Shown piece by piece: positions 1 to 5,589 of a stretch of 9,645 bases of DNA (positions are counted from its first letter, which is position 1; each line of letters starts with the position of its first letter). Under the pieces are notes generated by a model. It saw nothing but the letters and a program-made list of their open reading frames with translations, was not told where the DNA came from and made no database searches. Source of the stretch: Clostridiales bacterium (lineage in GTDB: Bacteria; Bacillota; Clostridia; Oscillospirales; Acutalibacteraceae); assembly GCA_019415925.1 (NCBI GenBank), contig DXYG01000094.1:1-9645 (forward strand), given 5' to 3'. The position numbers were made by a program, and so were the translations under genes.

Positions 1-23
1 TGCTCTAAATTATCGTTTACAGT

Positions 24-31
24 AGAAGGAG
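24..31 (+). promoter_or_regulatory. Ribosome binding site for the first ORF
   Basis: AGAAGGAG ends 7 bases before an ATG at 39 and 10 before an in-frame ATG at 42. It supports translation starting here, most likely at 39. No promoter can be judged because only 38 bases precede the gene. Confidence 0.7.
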
Positions 32-38
32 AAACTAT

Positions 39-833
39 ATGATGAGTGTTTCAGATTGGATAAGTATTATTTGTGCGGGAGTTGCTTTAATAGTCACGGT
101 TATTATTGCAGTCTTGCAAATAAGACAAAGCAACCGTATGGAGAGGTTTGAAAAAAGGCAGGACAAGCGTGATGAGCAACGTCATCAAGAAAGTGTAAAA
201 GCACAAGCGGTATCATTTATTTCTAAATATTATAAGGACAGAGGACTTATTCCGTTATGTGCAATAGCCACGATGTATAATGATTTGTTTTATTACAACA
301 GAGAGATGTATAGAGAGTTTTGCTGTTGTACTAAAGAGGTTCAAAATAGAATTTTGGAATATTGTGATTTGGATTTACGAGTCAGTGAGTACAATATTTA
401 TGAAAAGTGTTTGGCTGCAATAGAAAGTGTGCTAAATAAACATTTCCCTGATGATAAAAGTGTTTTTTACGATGGAGGGAAGTATTTTGCTCGTAGCTTA
501 GAATATTATGCTGATAAACCAATTCCACATCAAGAGTTTGAGTATCAAAATCATATTACAGATGTTTTGGCTAATGCGTTTAACAGCAATGACAAAAAGA
601 AAACACCAATTCAGCAGTTGTCGGTGGAATATAATTTTGGAAGTTGCAAAGAAATAGAGGCGTGCCAGTTGGTTACTGTTATAGCAGAGTTTGCAGCAAT
701 CTATGGGAATAAAAATAAAAACATTGACAAATCATACGGTTCTCCGGGCGGATACGATGGAGAAGTTATAGAAACAATGGAAGATTTATTCCTTTTAGCC
801 TTATTTGAAATATATACAAATTGTGTTTTATAA
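39..833 (+). CDS. Unrecognised protein with one N-terminal membrane segment
   Basis: I do not recognise this 264-residue protein. Residues about 7-27 form one hydrophobic stretch (WISIICAGVALIV and on), followed by a highly charged segment of about 31-55 rich in R, K, E and Q that could be a short coiled coil. The rest looks soluble and mostly helical, with three consecutive cysteines at 95-97 and no catalytic motif I can name. A membrane anchor with a cytoplasmic body is the likeliest layout. The start is ATG at 39 behind AGAAGGAG; the second ATG at 42 is possible. It stands in the cargo zone of a mobile element, 48 bases before the GyrI-like gene. Cargo proteins of this shape sometimes act in defence or exclusion, but nothing in the sequence proves that. 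Confidence 0.8.
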   Translation: MMSVSDWISIICAGVALIVTVIIAVLQIRQSNRMERFEKRQDKRDEQRHQESVKAQAVSFISKYYKDRGLIPLCAIATMYNDLFYYNREMYREFCCCTKEVQNRILEYCDLDLRVSEYNIYEKCLAAIESVLNKHFPDDKSVFYDGGKYFARSLEYYADKPIPHQEFEYQNHITDVLANAFNSNDKKKTPIQQLSVEYNFGSCKEIEACQLVTVIAEFAAIYGNKNKNIDKSYGSPGGYDGEVIETMEDLFLLALFEIYTNCVL

Positions 834-881
834 ATTGAATTATAAGGTAAGTAAAAATGATTTTACAGAGAGGATAAACAA

Positions 882-1538
882 ATGGCATTCGATTTTAAGA
901 AAGAATATAAAGAGTTCTATATGCCGAAGAATAAGCCGCAGATTGTGACAATTCCAAAGGCAAATTATATAGCGGTACGAGGTAAAGGAAATCCTAATGA
1001 AGAAGGCGGAGAATATAAAACTGCTATTGGTGTTTTGTATGCTGTTGCATATACTCTCAAGATGAGCTATAAGACGGATTACAAAATAGAAGGATTTTTT
1101 GAATATGTTGTACCACCGCTTGAGGGCTTTTGGTGGCAGGACAATGTTGAAAGTATAGATTATACTGATAAATCAGCTTTCAACTGGATTTCTGTTATTC
1201 GTCTGCCTGATTTTATTACAAAGAAAGATTTTGATTGGGCGGTGGAAACTGCTTCAAAAAAGAAAAAGATGGATTGCTCTGGTGCAGAGTTCTTGAGTAT
1301 TGACGAAGGTTTGTGCGTACAGATAATGCATATAGGAGCGTTTGATGATGAACCTGCAACCGTGGCGATGATGGATAAATATCTTGAAGAAAACGGTTAT
1401 GTAAATGATTTTACTGATGAGCGACGCCATCACGAAATCTATTTATCAGACCCAAGAAAAGTTGCACCGGAGAAATGCAAAACGGTAATAAGACACCCAA
1501 TAAAAAGGCGTAAATTGCTTGGAAATGAGATACAATAA
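882..1538 (+). CDS. GyrI-like small-molecule-binding domain protein
   Basis: This 218-residue protein resembles the stand-alone GyrI-like family. Seen in the sequence are an opening block KKEYKEFYMP, then IAVRGKGNPNE near 30-40, an EGFWWQD motif at 81-87, and HHEIYLSDPRK at 183-193 followed by TVIRHPIK. These match my memory of Firmicute GyrI-like proteins of about 200-215 residues. The fold resembles the effector-binding domain of AraC/MerR-type multidrug regulators, but no DNA-binding domain is present here. Some members of this superfamily are reported to hydrolyse cyclopropane-containing DNA-alkylating toxins; whether this one does is unknown. The start is well set by AGAGAGGA at 867-874. 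The stop overlaps the next start as TAATG, implying translational coupling with the membrane protein. The extra RRKLLGNEIQ tail is slightly longer than I expect. Confidence 0.85.
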   Translation: MAFDFKKEYKEFYMPKNKPQIVTIPKANYIAVRGKGNPNEEGGEYKTAIGVLYAVAYTLKMSYKTDYKIEGFFEYVVPPLEGFWWQDNVESIDYTDKSAFNWISVIRLPDFITKKDFDWAVETASKKKKMDCSGAEFLSIDEGLCVQIMHIGAFDDEPATVAMMDKYLEENGYVNDFTDERRHHEIYLSDPRKVAPEKCKTVIRHPIKRRKLLGNEIQ

Positions 1539-2014
1539 TGAATGTAAATTTTGGATTTTCATATATAGGTTTAATATTTTTATTGATGCTGATGCTACCA
1601 AATATTGTATGGAGTAAAAATAAGCCGAAAGATTATGATAAGTATGTGAAAAATGAAAACAGGGTACTGCTGTTATTTGAAAGAGTGGGAGAAATTTCTG
1701 TAACCTGCTTGTCATTGATATTCAGAGATTTTAATATCAATGAAATATCCGGTTGGACTGTAATACTTTTGATTGCATTTGTTTTGATGGTCTTATATGA
1801 GGTGTATTGGATTAGATATTTCAGAAGTGCTAAGACAATGAAGGATATGTACAGCAGCTTACTGGGTATTCCGGTGGCAGGTGCAACATTGCCAGTATGT
1901 GCATTTTGTCTATTGAGTATATATGGCAAAAACCCGTTTTTATTTGTTGCAGCAATCATATTGGGGATTGGACATATTGGAATACACTTGAATCATAAAA
2001 AAGAAATCGAGTAA
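1538..2014 (+). CDS. Small multi-pass membrane protein, function unknown
   Basis: This 158-residue protein has hydrophobic stretches at about 5-25, 72-91, 108-128 and 132-150, with a weaker one at about 45-62, so four or five membrane passes. No transporter signature or catalytic motif is visible. A lysine-rich loop (SKNKPKDYDKYVKN) lies between the first two segments, and the protein ends in a charged HKKEIE tail. Translation probably depends on the upstream gene: the ATG shares its first base with the GyrI-like stop codon (TAATG), and no strong separate ribosome binding site is visible. Coupling to a small-molecule-binding protein would fit a role in export or sensing, but that is speculation. 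The frame is open throughout and composition fits its neighbours, so I regard it as real. Confidence 0.8.
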   Translation: MNVNFGFSYIGLIFLLMLMLPNIVWSKNKPKDYDKYVKNENRVLLLFERVGEISVTCLSLIFRDFNINEISGWTVILLIAFVLMVLYEVYWIRYFRSAKTMKDMYSSLLGIPVAGATLPVCAFCLLSIYGKNPFLFVAAIILGIGHIGIHLNHKKEIE

Positions 2015-2040
2015 AATGAAATTAGGTCGGAGGACAACTA

Positions 2041-2361
2041 ATGGCATCAAGTAAAGAATATTTGAAATTTATATTAGAACAGTTGGCAGAATTGGACGAG
2101 ATTACTTTCCGTGCGATGATGGGCGAATATATTATTTATTATCGTGGTAAAATTGTCGGCGGAATTTATGATGACAGATTACTTGTAAAACCGATAAAAT
2201 CAGCAATTTCATATATGCCGACAGCTACTTATGAATTGCCGTATGATGGGGCAAAGGAAATGCTGCTTGTAGAAGATGTGGATAATAAGAAATTTTTAAC
2301 AGGACTATTTAATGCAATGTACGATGAATTACCAGCACCTAAGCCTAAAAAGAAAAAGTAG
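2041..2361 (+). CDS. TfoX N-terminal-domain protein
   Basis: This 106-residue protein consists of a single TfoX_N-type domain. The diagnostic part is FRAMMGEYIIYYRGKIVGG (about 24-42) followed by DDRLLVKP, the usual pattern of a glycine-containing beta hairpin and a charged strand. A lysine-rich tail (PKPKKKK) ends it. TfoX/Sxy is the competence regulator of gamma-proteobacteria, where an N-terminal and a C-terminal domain are joined; Firmicute proteins with only the N-terminal domain are common and have no settled function, so a competence role should not be assumed. GGAGGA at 2029-2034 sits 6 bases before the ATG and fixes the start. It follows the membrane gene by 26 bases and precedes the WYL regulator by 38 bases, consistent with one operon. 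Confidence 0.85.
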   Translation: MASSKEYLKFILEQLAELDEITFRAMMGEYIIYYRGKIVGGIYDDRLLVKPIKSAISYMPTATYELPYDGAKEMLLVEDVDNKKFLTGLFNAMYDELPAPKPKKKK

Positions 2362-2399
2362 ACAGATACTATTGATGGAGCGATAGGTATATAAAAATT

Positions 2400-3383
2400 A
2401 TGGAAACAAAGCCAAGGATTTTATATTTACAAAAGATTTTACTGGAAAGAACCGATGAAGAAAATCCTCTTTCCACAACACAGTTAATCAATATATTGAA
2501 TGATGAATACGGAATATCTGCACATAGAACTACTGTTACGAAAGACATTGCTGCACTTCAGGAGTTTGGCATGGACATTGTTACTATCCATTCTACGCAG
2601 AGCAAATACTTTGTAGCCAGCCGCAAGTTTGAACTGCCGGAACTGAAACTGCTGATAGATGCAGTGGAGTCATCGAAGTTCATTACAAAGAAGAAAAGCG
2701 AAACTCTGATTGAGAATATACATACGATGACCAGTCCGGGGCAGGTGGCAAAGTTGAAGCGTAATAACTATGTGGTCAATCGCATTAAGCCGGATAATGA
2801 GCAGATATATTATATCATTGACGCTATAAACGATGCCATCAACGCAGGTAAACAGATTTTTTTCCAGTATTACGATTATACCGGATTAAAGAAAAAGGTT
2901 TTGAAGAACAAGGGCGAAGTGTATAAGCTCAGTCCGTATAAACTTCTCTGGTGTGGGGACTATTATTATGTTCTCGGATATTCAGAGAAGAAAAGCAAAG
3001 TTATCAATTTCAGGGTAGACCGTATTGCTTCCAAGCCGGAGATATTGGATAAGGACATTATTCCTATGCCGGATGATTTTGATATTGAGAATTACACAAA
3101 GGAAGTTTTCTTTATGTTCTCAGGCGAAAAAGTCCTTGTGGATTTACGGTGTGATAACAGCCTGATGAAAACAATGGTTGACCGTTTCGGAGAAGATGTG
3201 ACAACCCTTGCGTATGATATGACGTCTTTCAGAGTACAGACCGAAGTATCAGCCAGTCCAACCTTTTTCGGTTGGGTGTTTGGCTTTAATGGCAAGGTAC
3301 AGATACTTGCACCGGAAAACTTGAAAGAGCAATACAGACAAATGCTTACAAAAGCTACTGAAGATATGAAAGAGAATGAATAG
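2400..3383 (+). CDS. WYL-domain transcriptional regulator
   Basis: This 327-residue protein has the usual WYL-regulator layout. A winged helix-turn-helix covers about 5-60, with the recognition region STTQLINILNDEYGISAHRTTVTKDI. A WYL domain of about 140-215 includes SPYKLLWCGDYYYVLGY and NFRVDRI, matching the strand and the basic FRxDRI signature of the family. A C-terminal WCX-like extension (about 240-320) includes KVLVDLR and a closing helix. WYL regulators bind DNA and sense ligands, in some cases nucleic acid, and often control defence or stress genes. As the last gene of the GyrI-membrane-TfoX group it is the natural candidate to control that group. The start has only a weak ribosome binding site (AGG about 13 bases upstream), but the HTH begins immediately, so ATG 2400 is the best choice. 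Confidence 0.9.
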   Translation: METKPRILYLQKILLERTDEENPLSTTQLINILNDEYGISAHRTTVTKDIAALQEFGMDIVTIHSTQSKYFVASRKFELPELKLLIDAVESSKFITKKKSETLIENIHTMTSPGQVAKLKRNNYVVNRIKPDNEQIYYIIDAINDAINAGKQIFFQYYDYTGLKKKVLKNKGEVYKLSPYKLLWCGDYYYVLGYSEKKSKVINFRVDRIASKPEILDKDIIPMPDDFDIENYTKEVFFMFSGEKVLVDLRCDNSLMKTMVDRFGEDVTTLAYDMTSFRVQTEVSASPTFFGWVFGFNGKVQILAPENLKEQYRQMLTKATEDMKENE

Positions 3384-3395
3384 TGCAGATTTGCA

Positions 3396-3418
3396 TTTAT
3401 GTAGATGGTCTGCATAAA
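3396..3418 (+). other. Hairpin just after the WYL regulator
   Basis: TTTATGTAG (3396-3404) pairs with CTGCATAAA (3410-3418) around a 5-base loop, with one G-T pair; the flanking GC on each side could extend it past a bulged A. No T-run follows, so it is more likely an mRNA-end stabiliser or chance structure than a terminator. Confidence 0.4.
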
Positions 3419-3442
3419 GCGTAAAGTCAATATTAAAGAATG

Positions 3443-3480
3443 GAGAGGTGTTAGCAAACTGCGACACCTCTTTTCTTTTG
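3443..3480 (+). terminator. Intrinsic terminator of the cargo operon
   Basis: AGAGGTGT (3444-3451) pairs perfectly with ACACCTCT (3464-3471), and the T-rich run TTTTCTTTT follows at once. It lies about 60 bases after the WYL stop codon and before the lexA-like promoter, separating the cargo block from the regulatory cluster. Confidence 0.8.
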
Positions 3481-3492
3481 CGAAAAACCTAC

Positions 3493-3520
3493 TTGAAAAA
3501 ATTTTCGTATCAGGTATAAT
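3493..3520 (+). promoter_or_regulatory. Sigma-A-type promoter of the lexA-like cluster
   Basis: TTGAAA (3493-3498) and a perfect TATAAT (3515-3520) are separated by 16 bases, just after the upstream terminator. A start near 3527 would begin the message inside the inverted repeat at 3525-3551. This is the clearest promoter in the window and should drive the LexA-like, ImmA-like and zinc-ribbon genes. Confidence 0.7.
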
Positions 3521-3524
3521 AAAA

Positions 3525-3551
3525 CTATCGAAAGCAAACTGCTTCCGATAG
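3525..3551 (+). promoter_or_regulatory. Inverted repeat at the predicted transcription start (candidate operator)
   Basis: CTATCG (3525-3530) mirrors CGATAG (3546-3551), and inside them AAGC (3532-3535) mirrors GCTT (3541-3544), with one A/C mismatch and an AAACT centre. Overlapping +1 directly in front of a repressor gene, it suits an autoregulatory operator. It does not match the classical Bacillus LexA box. It could instead fold as a 5' hairpin of the mRNA. Confidence 0.5.
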
Positions 3552-3572
3552 AAAAGAAAGCGAGGTGCAGGT

Positions 3573-4172
3573 ATGAGAAGCAAGAGTCCTGAACTTATGA
3601 GTGAGATAAAAAAGTATATCGAGGATTATTACCTGCAAAACAGACAATCCCCATCGACTACAAAGATTGCTGAAGCTGTTGGCGTTGCCAGAGGTACAGC
3701 ATACAAATACTTGGTAGAGATGGCTCAGAAGAATATGATTGAGTATGACGGGCAGGAGATTCATACCAATGTGACCCGTAAGTACAGTGTCGAACAGACA
3801 CAGACACCGATTGTAGGTTCTATTCCTTGTGGCAGTCCTCAGTATGAGGAAGAAAATATTGAAGAATATGTATCACTTCCTACTGCTATTTTCGGCAAAG
3901 GAGATTTCTTCATATTAAGAGCGAGTGGTCAGTCTATGATTGAAGCAGGGATTGATGACGGCGACCTTGTGGTTGTCAAAAAGCAGGTAGAAGCCAATGA
4001 GGGCGATATAGTAGTTGCTCTTGTGGATAATCAGAATACATTGAAACGCTACTTCCGAGATGATGAGAATAAGAAAATCATTCTCCACCCGGAAAATAAG
4101 AAGATGAAAGACATCATTGTAGATGAGTGCTGCATTCAGGGTGTGGCTTGTCACATCATCAAAGAACTATAA
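3573..4172 (+). CDS. LexA-like self-cleaving repressor (S24 family)
   Basis: This 199-residue protein has an N-terminal helix-turn-helix (about 6-50, with PSTTKIAEAVGVARGTAYKYL) and a C-terminal S24 peptidase domain. The expected cleavage site is Cys86-Gly87 (SIPCGSP), the nucleophile Ser121 (SGQSMIEAG) and the general base Lys158 (QNTLKRY). Many LexA proteins have Ala-Gly at the scissile bond; Cys-Gly is known in some phage repressors. RecA filaments formed after DNA damage normally stimulate self-cleavage and so derepress targets. Length and layout equal host LexA, but position beside an ImmA-like protease, sigma-like gene, xis and int suggests an element-specific repressor. GAGGTG (3562-3567) sets the start. 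A clear promoter and an inverted repeat lie just upstream, so autoregulation is likely. Confidence 0.9.
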   Translation: MRSKSPELMSEIKKYIEDYYLQNRQSPSTTKIAEAVGVARGTAYKYLVEMAQKNMIEYDGQEIHTNVTRKYSVEQTQTPIVGSIPCGSPQYEEENIEEYVSLPTAIFGKGDFFILRASGQSMIEAGIDDGDLVVVKKQVEANEGDIVVALVDNQNTLKRYFRDDENKKIILHPENKKMKDIIVDECCIQGVACHIIKEL

Positions 4173-4186
4173 CAGAGGACAGACGA

Positions 4187-4306
4187 ATGAGAACACTTGA
4201 AGGAATTCGCTATCTAATCAATTTGGATAGTGCGGAAATACAACAGAACTTTGCCGGAGGAGTTGCACCGCCGGACAAGGTGGAGTCGGAGGTGGACACA
4301 ACTTGA
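4187..4306 (+). CDS. Small 39-residue ORF between lexA-like and immA-like genes
   Basis: ATG at 4187 follows an AGAGGA ribosome binding site (about 4175-4180) and opens 39 codons, ending TGA at 4304-4306. The peptide starts MRTLEGIRYLINLDSAEI and has a glycine/proline-rich middle (GGVAPP) and an acidic end; it has no membrane segment. The stop overlaps the TTG start of the protease gene (TTGA), and the protease ribosome binding site lies inside this ORF, so the two may be translationally coupled. I do not recognise the peptide. It could be a real small protein modulating the repressor/protease switch, or merely a translated leader. Confidence 0.5.
   Translation: MRTLEGIRYLINLDSAEIQQNFAGGVAPPDKVESEVDTT
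4288..4295 (+). promoter_or_regulatory. Ribosome binding site that decides a TTG start
   Basis: GGAGGTGG lies 7 bases before TTG at 4303. The first in-frame ATG, four codons later at 4315, is too far away. The site therefore argues for an uncommon TTG start codon for the protease gene. Confidence 0.7.
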
Positions 4307-5028
4307 GTATTTATATGTCAAGAGCCGAGTTGGAAGAAATCAGCGAAGGCTTGATAACAGCTTATGCTAATAAGTTTAGCAATCGAGTGATTCAATCCAT
4401 CGACATAGAACATTTCATTACAGAATTTCTTATGTTACGAATTGAATACGCTTCTTTCGCAGAAGATGATGCAGGCAGGATTGGCTTTCTGGCAGATGGA
4501 GCAACACCACTGCTGGTACATCAGGACGGAAAAATTATTCCCTTTGTTTTCCCGAAAGATACCATCGTACTTGATAAATTTCTTCTTGCCGAAAAGGAGC
4601 AGGGACGTCGCAGGTTTACAATGGCACACGAAGCGTCACATCATATCTTGAGTAAGATGTATGCAATGCCGAGTGAAGGACGCTTTCATGCAGAGTATGA
4701 CAGTGAGCGTAGTTATTCCAAAGAGGAACTGGCTCAGATGTTTGCGTCTGTTGAGTGGCAGGCAGATACAATGGGAGCTTCGCTTCTAATGCCGAGAAGA
4801 ATTATTGAAAATGCCTTGGCGAAATATAATCAGTCAAATCCGATAAGAGTTTATGGCGATAATACCATTACTTCAAAGGATAAAGCAGTTATCCGCAGAA
4901 TGGCAGCTTATATCGGAGTATCTTATACAGCCTTGGTTATCAGATTGAGAGATATGGGGCTATTTGAGTATCACAATATCCTTGAGTACATTTCCAATGA
5001 GTTAAATCTGGGAGGTGTTTCGCAATGA
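4303..5028 (+). CDS. ImmA/IrrE-family metallo-endopeptidase
   Basis: This 241-residue protein carries a zinc-protease HExxH motif at 109-113 (FTMAHEASHHIL). A downstream EWQADTMGASLLMP segment follows, in which Glu151 is the probable third zinc ligand; both are hallmarks of ImmA/IrrE. The C-terminal part (about 192-222, including AAYIGVSYTALVIRLRDMGL) resembles the helical domain that follows the catalytic core in this family. In ICEBs1, ImmA cleaves the repressor ImmR; in Deinococcus, IrrE/PprI cleaves DdrO. By analogy the substrate here is probably a repressor of the element, and the LexA-like protein upstream is the only obvious candidate in view. The start is TTG, supported by GGAGGTGG. 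The stop overlaps the next start as ATGA, so the zinc-ribbon gene should be co-translated. Confidence 0.88.
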   Translation: MSIYMSRAELEEISEGLITAYANKFSNRVIQSIDIEHFITEFLMLRIEYASFAEDDAGRIGFLADGATPLLVHQDGKIIPFVFPKDTIVLDKFLLAEKEQGRRRFTMAHEASHHILSKMYAMPSEGRFHAEYDSERSYSKEELAQMFASVEWQADTMGASLLMPRRIIENALAKYNQSNPIRVYGDNTITSKDKAVIRRMAAYIGVSYTALVIRLRDMGLFEYHNILEYISNELNLGGVSQ

Positions 5029-5273
5029 GGTTACAGACTCAGGTAGCACCTGAAATACAAAAGAGATTGCTTCTGTCAAGAGTAGAAGCAGAAAGTCTGA
5101 AAGAGCGTGATATTCTCTGCCCGACTTGCGGGTTCAGGATACAAAGAGTTTTTTCAGACGCAACCGGACATTTGAGTGTGAAGTGTCAAAAATGCAAGAA
5201 TGTCCATATCTTAAATCTCGCTTACTTCCGCAGAATCCGTAGGAACGGATATGGCAGGAATTGCAGGCGATGA
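5025..5273 (+). CDS. Small zinc-ribbon protein
   Basis: This 82-residue protein has two CxxC knuckles, Cys32-Cys35 (CPTC) and Cys54-Cys57 (CQKC), separated by 18 residues, the usual geometry of a zinc ribbon. The tail is strongly basic (FRRIRRNGYGRNCRR), favouring nucleic-acid binding. The N-terminal 30 residues are helical and charged. It resembles the small Com-like zinc-ribbon proteins seen in phages and conjugative elements, but I cannot name its function. GGGAGGTG (5010-5017) lies 7 bases before the ATG, and that ATG overlaps the protease stop (ATGA). It is the last gene of the lexA-like cluster and is followed by a strong terminator. Its linkage to the protease suggests a role in the same switch; this is inference. 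Confidence 0.8.
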   Translation: MRLQTQVAPEIQKRLLLSRVEAESLKERDILCPTCGFRIQRVFSDATGHLSVKCQKCKNVHILNLAYFRRIRRNGYGRNCRR

Positions 5274-5345
5274 AGATTACAAGTAAATATCGAAACGATT
5301 TCTAATCGAGTAAGCGGAGATAAGCAATTTATTTGCTAAACTACC

Positions 5346-5418
5346 AAGCACCGTACGAAGCCGGATAAGTGAAGAATAGAAGTATTCTTTGCTGTCCAGA
5401 TTCGACGGTGCTTTTTTT
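5346..5418 (+). terminator. Composite intrinsic terminator
   Basis: AAGCACCGT (5346-5354) pairs perfectly with ACGGTGCTT (5405-5413), and past one bulged A the stem continues CGAA/TTCG. Inside, GGATA/TGTCC and AAGAATA/TATTCTT (5372-5378 with 5383-5389) close on a GAAG tetraloop. Seven Ts at 5412-5418 follow. It should stop the lexA-like cluster transcript. The arm is longer than a terminator needs, so a regulatory role is possible. Confidence 0.85.
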
Positions 5419-5454
5419 GTTGCTGTTTTATTCGATTATGCTTCGTGCAGTATT

Positions 5455-5484
5455 AGGTCTTTTCCCTTACTTGGGAAAGGACTT
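5455..5484 (+). terminator. Second hairpin, possible terminator or leader element
   Basis: AGGTCTTTTCCC (5455-5466) pairs along all 12 bases, including two G-T pairs, with GGGAAAGGACTT (5473-5484) around a 6-base loop. A weak T-rich stretch (TTATGTTTTA) follows. It could be a back-up terminator or a structure in the leader of the sigma-like gene. Confidence 0.5.
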
Positions 5485-5498
5485 TTATGTTTTATACC
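5471..5498 (+). promoter_or_regulatory. Weak candidate promoter for the sigma-like gene
   Basis: TTGGGA (5471-5476) and TATACC (5493-5498) are 16 bases apart, each matching four of six consensus bases. It lies after the terminator, where a promoter is needed for the downstream genes, and a start near 5505 would place the sequestering hairpin entirely in the leader. The matches are weak and the box overlaps a hairpin. Confidence 0.3.
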
Positions 5499-5525
5499 GT
5501 TTGGCAGTGCCAGATAGCTAAATAC

Positions 5526-5587
5526 CCGTAATCTCCGAATTTTTGATTTCAAACCAATTCAAAAATTCAAATTCAAGGAGATTACGG
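5526..5587 (+). promoter_or_regulatory. Leader hairpin that sequesters the ribosome binding site
   Basis: CCGTAATCTCC (5526-5536) is a perfect complement of GGAGATTACGG (5577-5587), and directly inside it GAATTTTTGA (5537-5546) is a perfect complement of TCAAAAATTC (5559-5568). The 3' strand contains the AAGGAG ribosome binding site of the gene starting at 5590. The two stems, 21 pairs in all, have an 8-base bulge (5569-5576) and a 12-base loop. When folded, the structure should block initiation of the sigma-like gene. No alternative partner is obvious upstream. Confidence 0.7.
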
Positions 5588-5589
5588 AA

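Larger units (their letters stand above)
5274..5589 (+). other. Gene-free 316-base region rich in RNA structure
   Basis: I find no credible gene here. The region holds a small AGCAA/TTGCT hairpin near 5315-5335, the composite terminator at 5346-5418, a 12-bp hairpin at 5455-5484, a TGGCA-G-TGCCA palindrome at 5502-5512 and the ribosome-site-sequestering hairpin at 5526-5587. It is best read as the boundary between the regulatory cluster and the sigma/toxin/xis/int transcript. Confidence 0.6.

Noticed and set aside
1446..1959. Minus-strand open frames of 89 and 108 codons
   Set aside because: They are opposite the membrane protein gene, whose + strand frame has a coupled start and clear membrane segments.
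2370..2400. Promoter directly before the WYL gene
   Set aside because: TTGATG and TATATA are only about 10 bases apart, so they do not form a usable promoter. Read-through from the upstream genes is simpler.
3092..3583. 163-codon open frame on the minus strand
   Set aside because: It lies opposite the WYL gene end, terminator and promoter, has no protein-like composition or ribosome binding site, and is a shadow frame.
5270..5305. 11-codon ORF (MKITSKYRNDF) overlapping the zinc-ribbon stop as ATGA
   Set aside because: Too short to judge, and the overlap alone is weak evidence. No conservation can be seen from one sequence.
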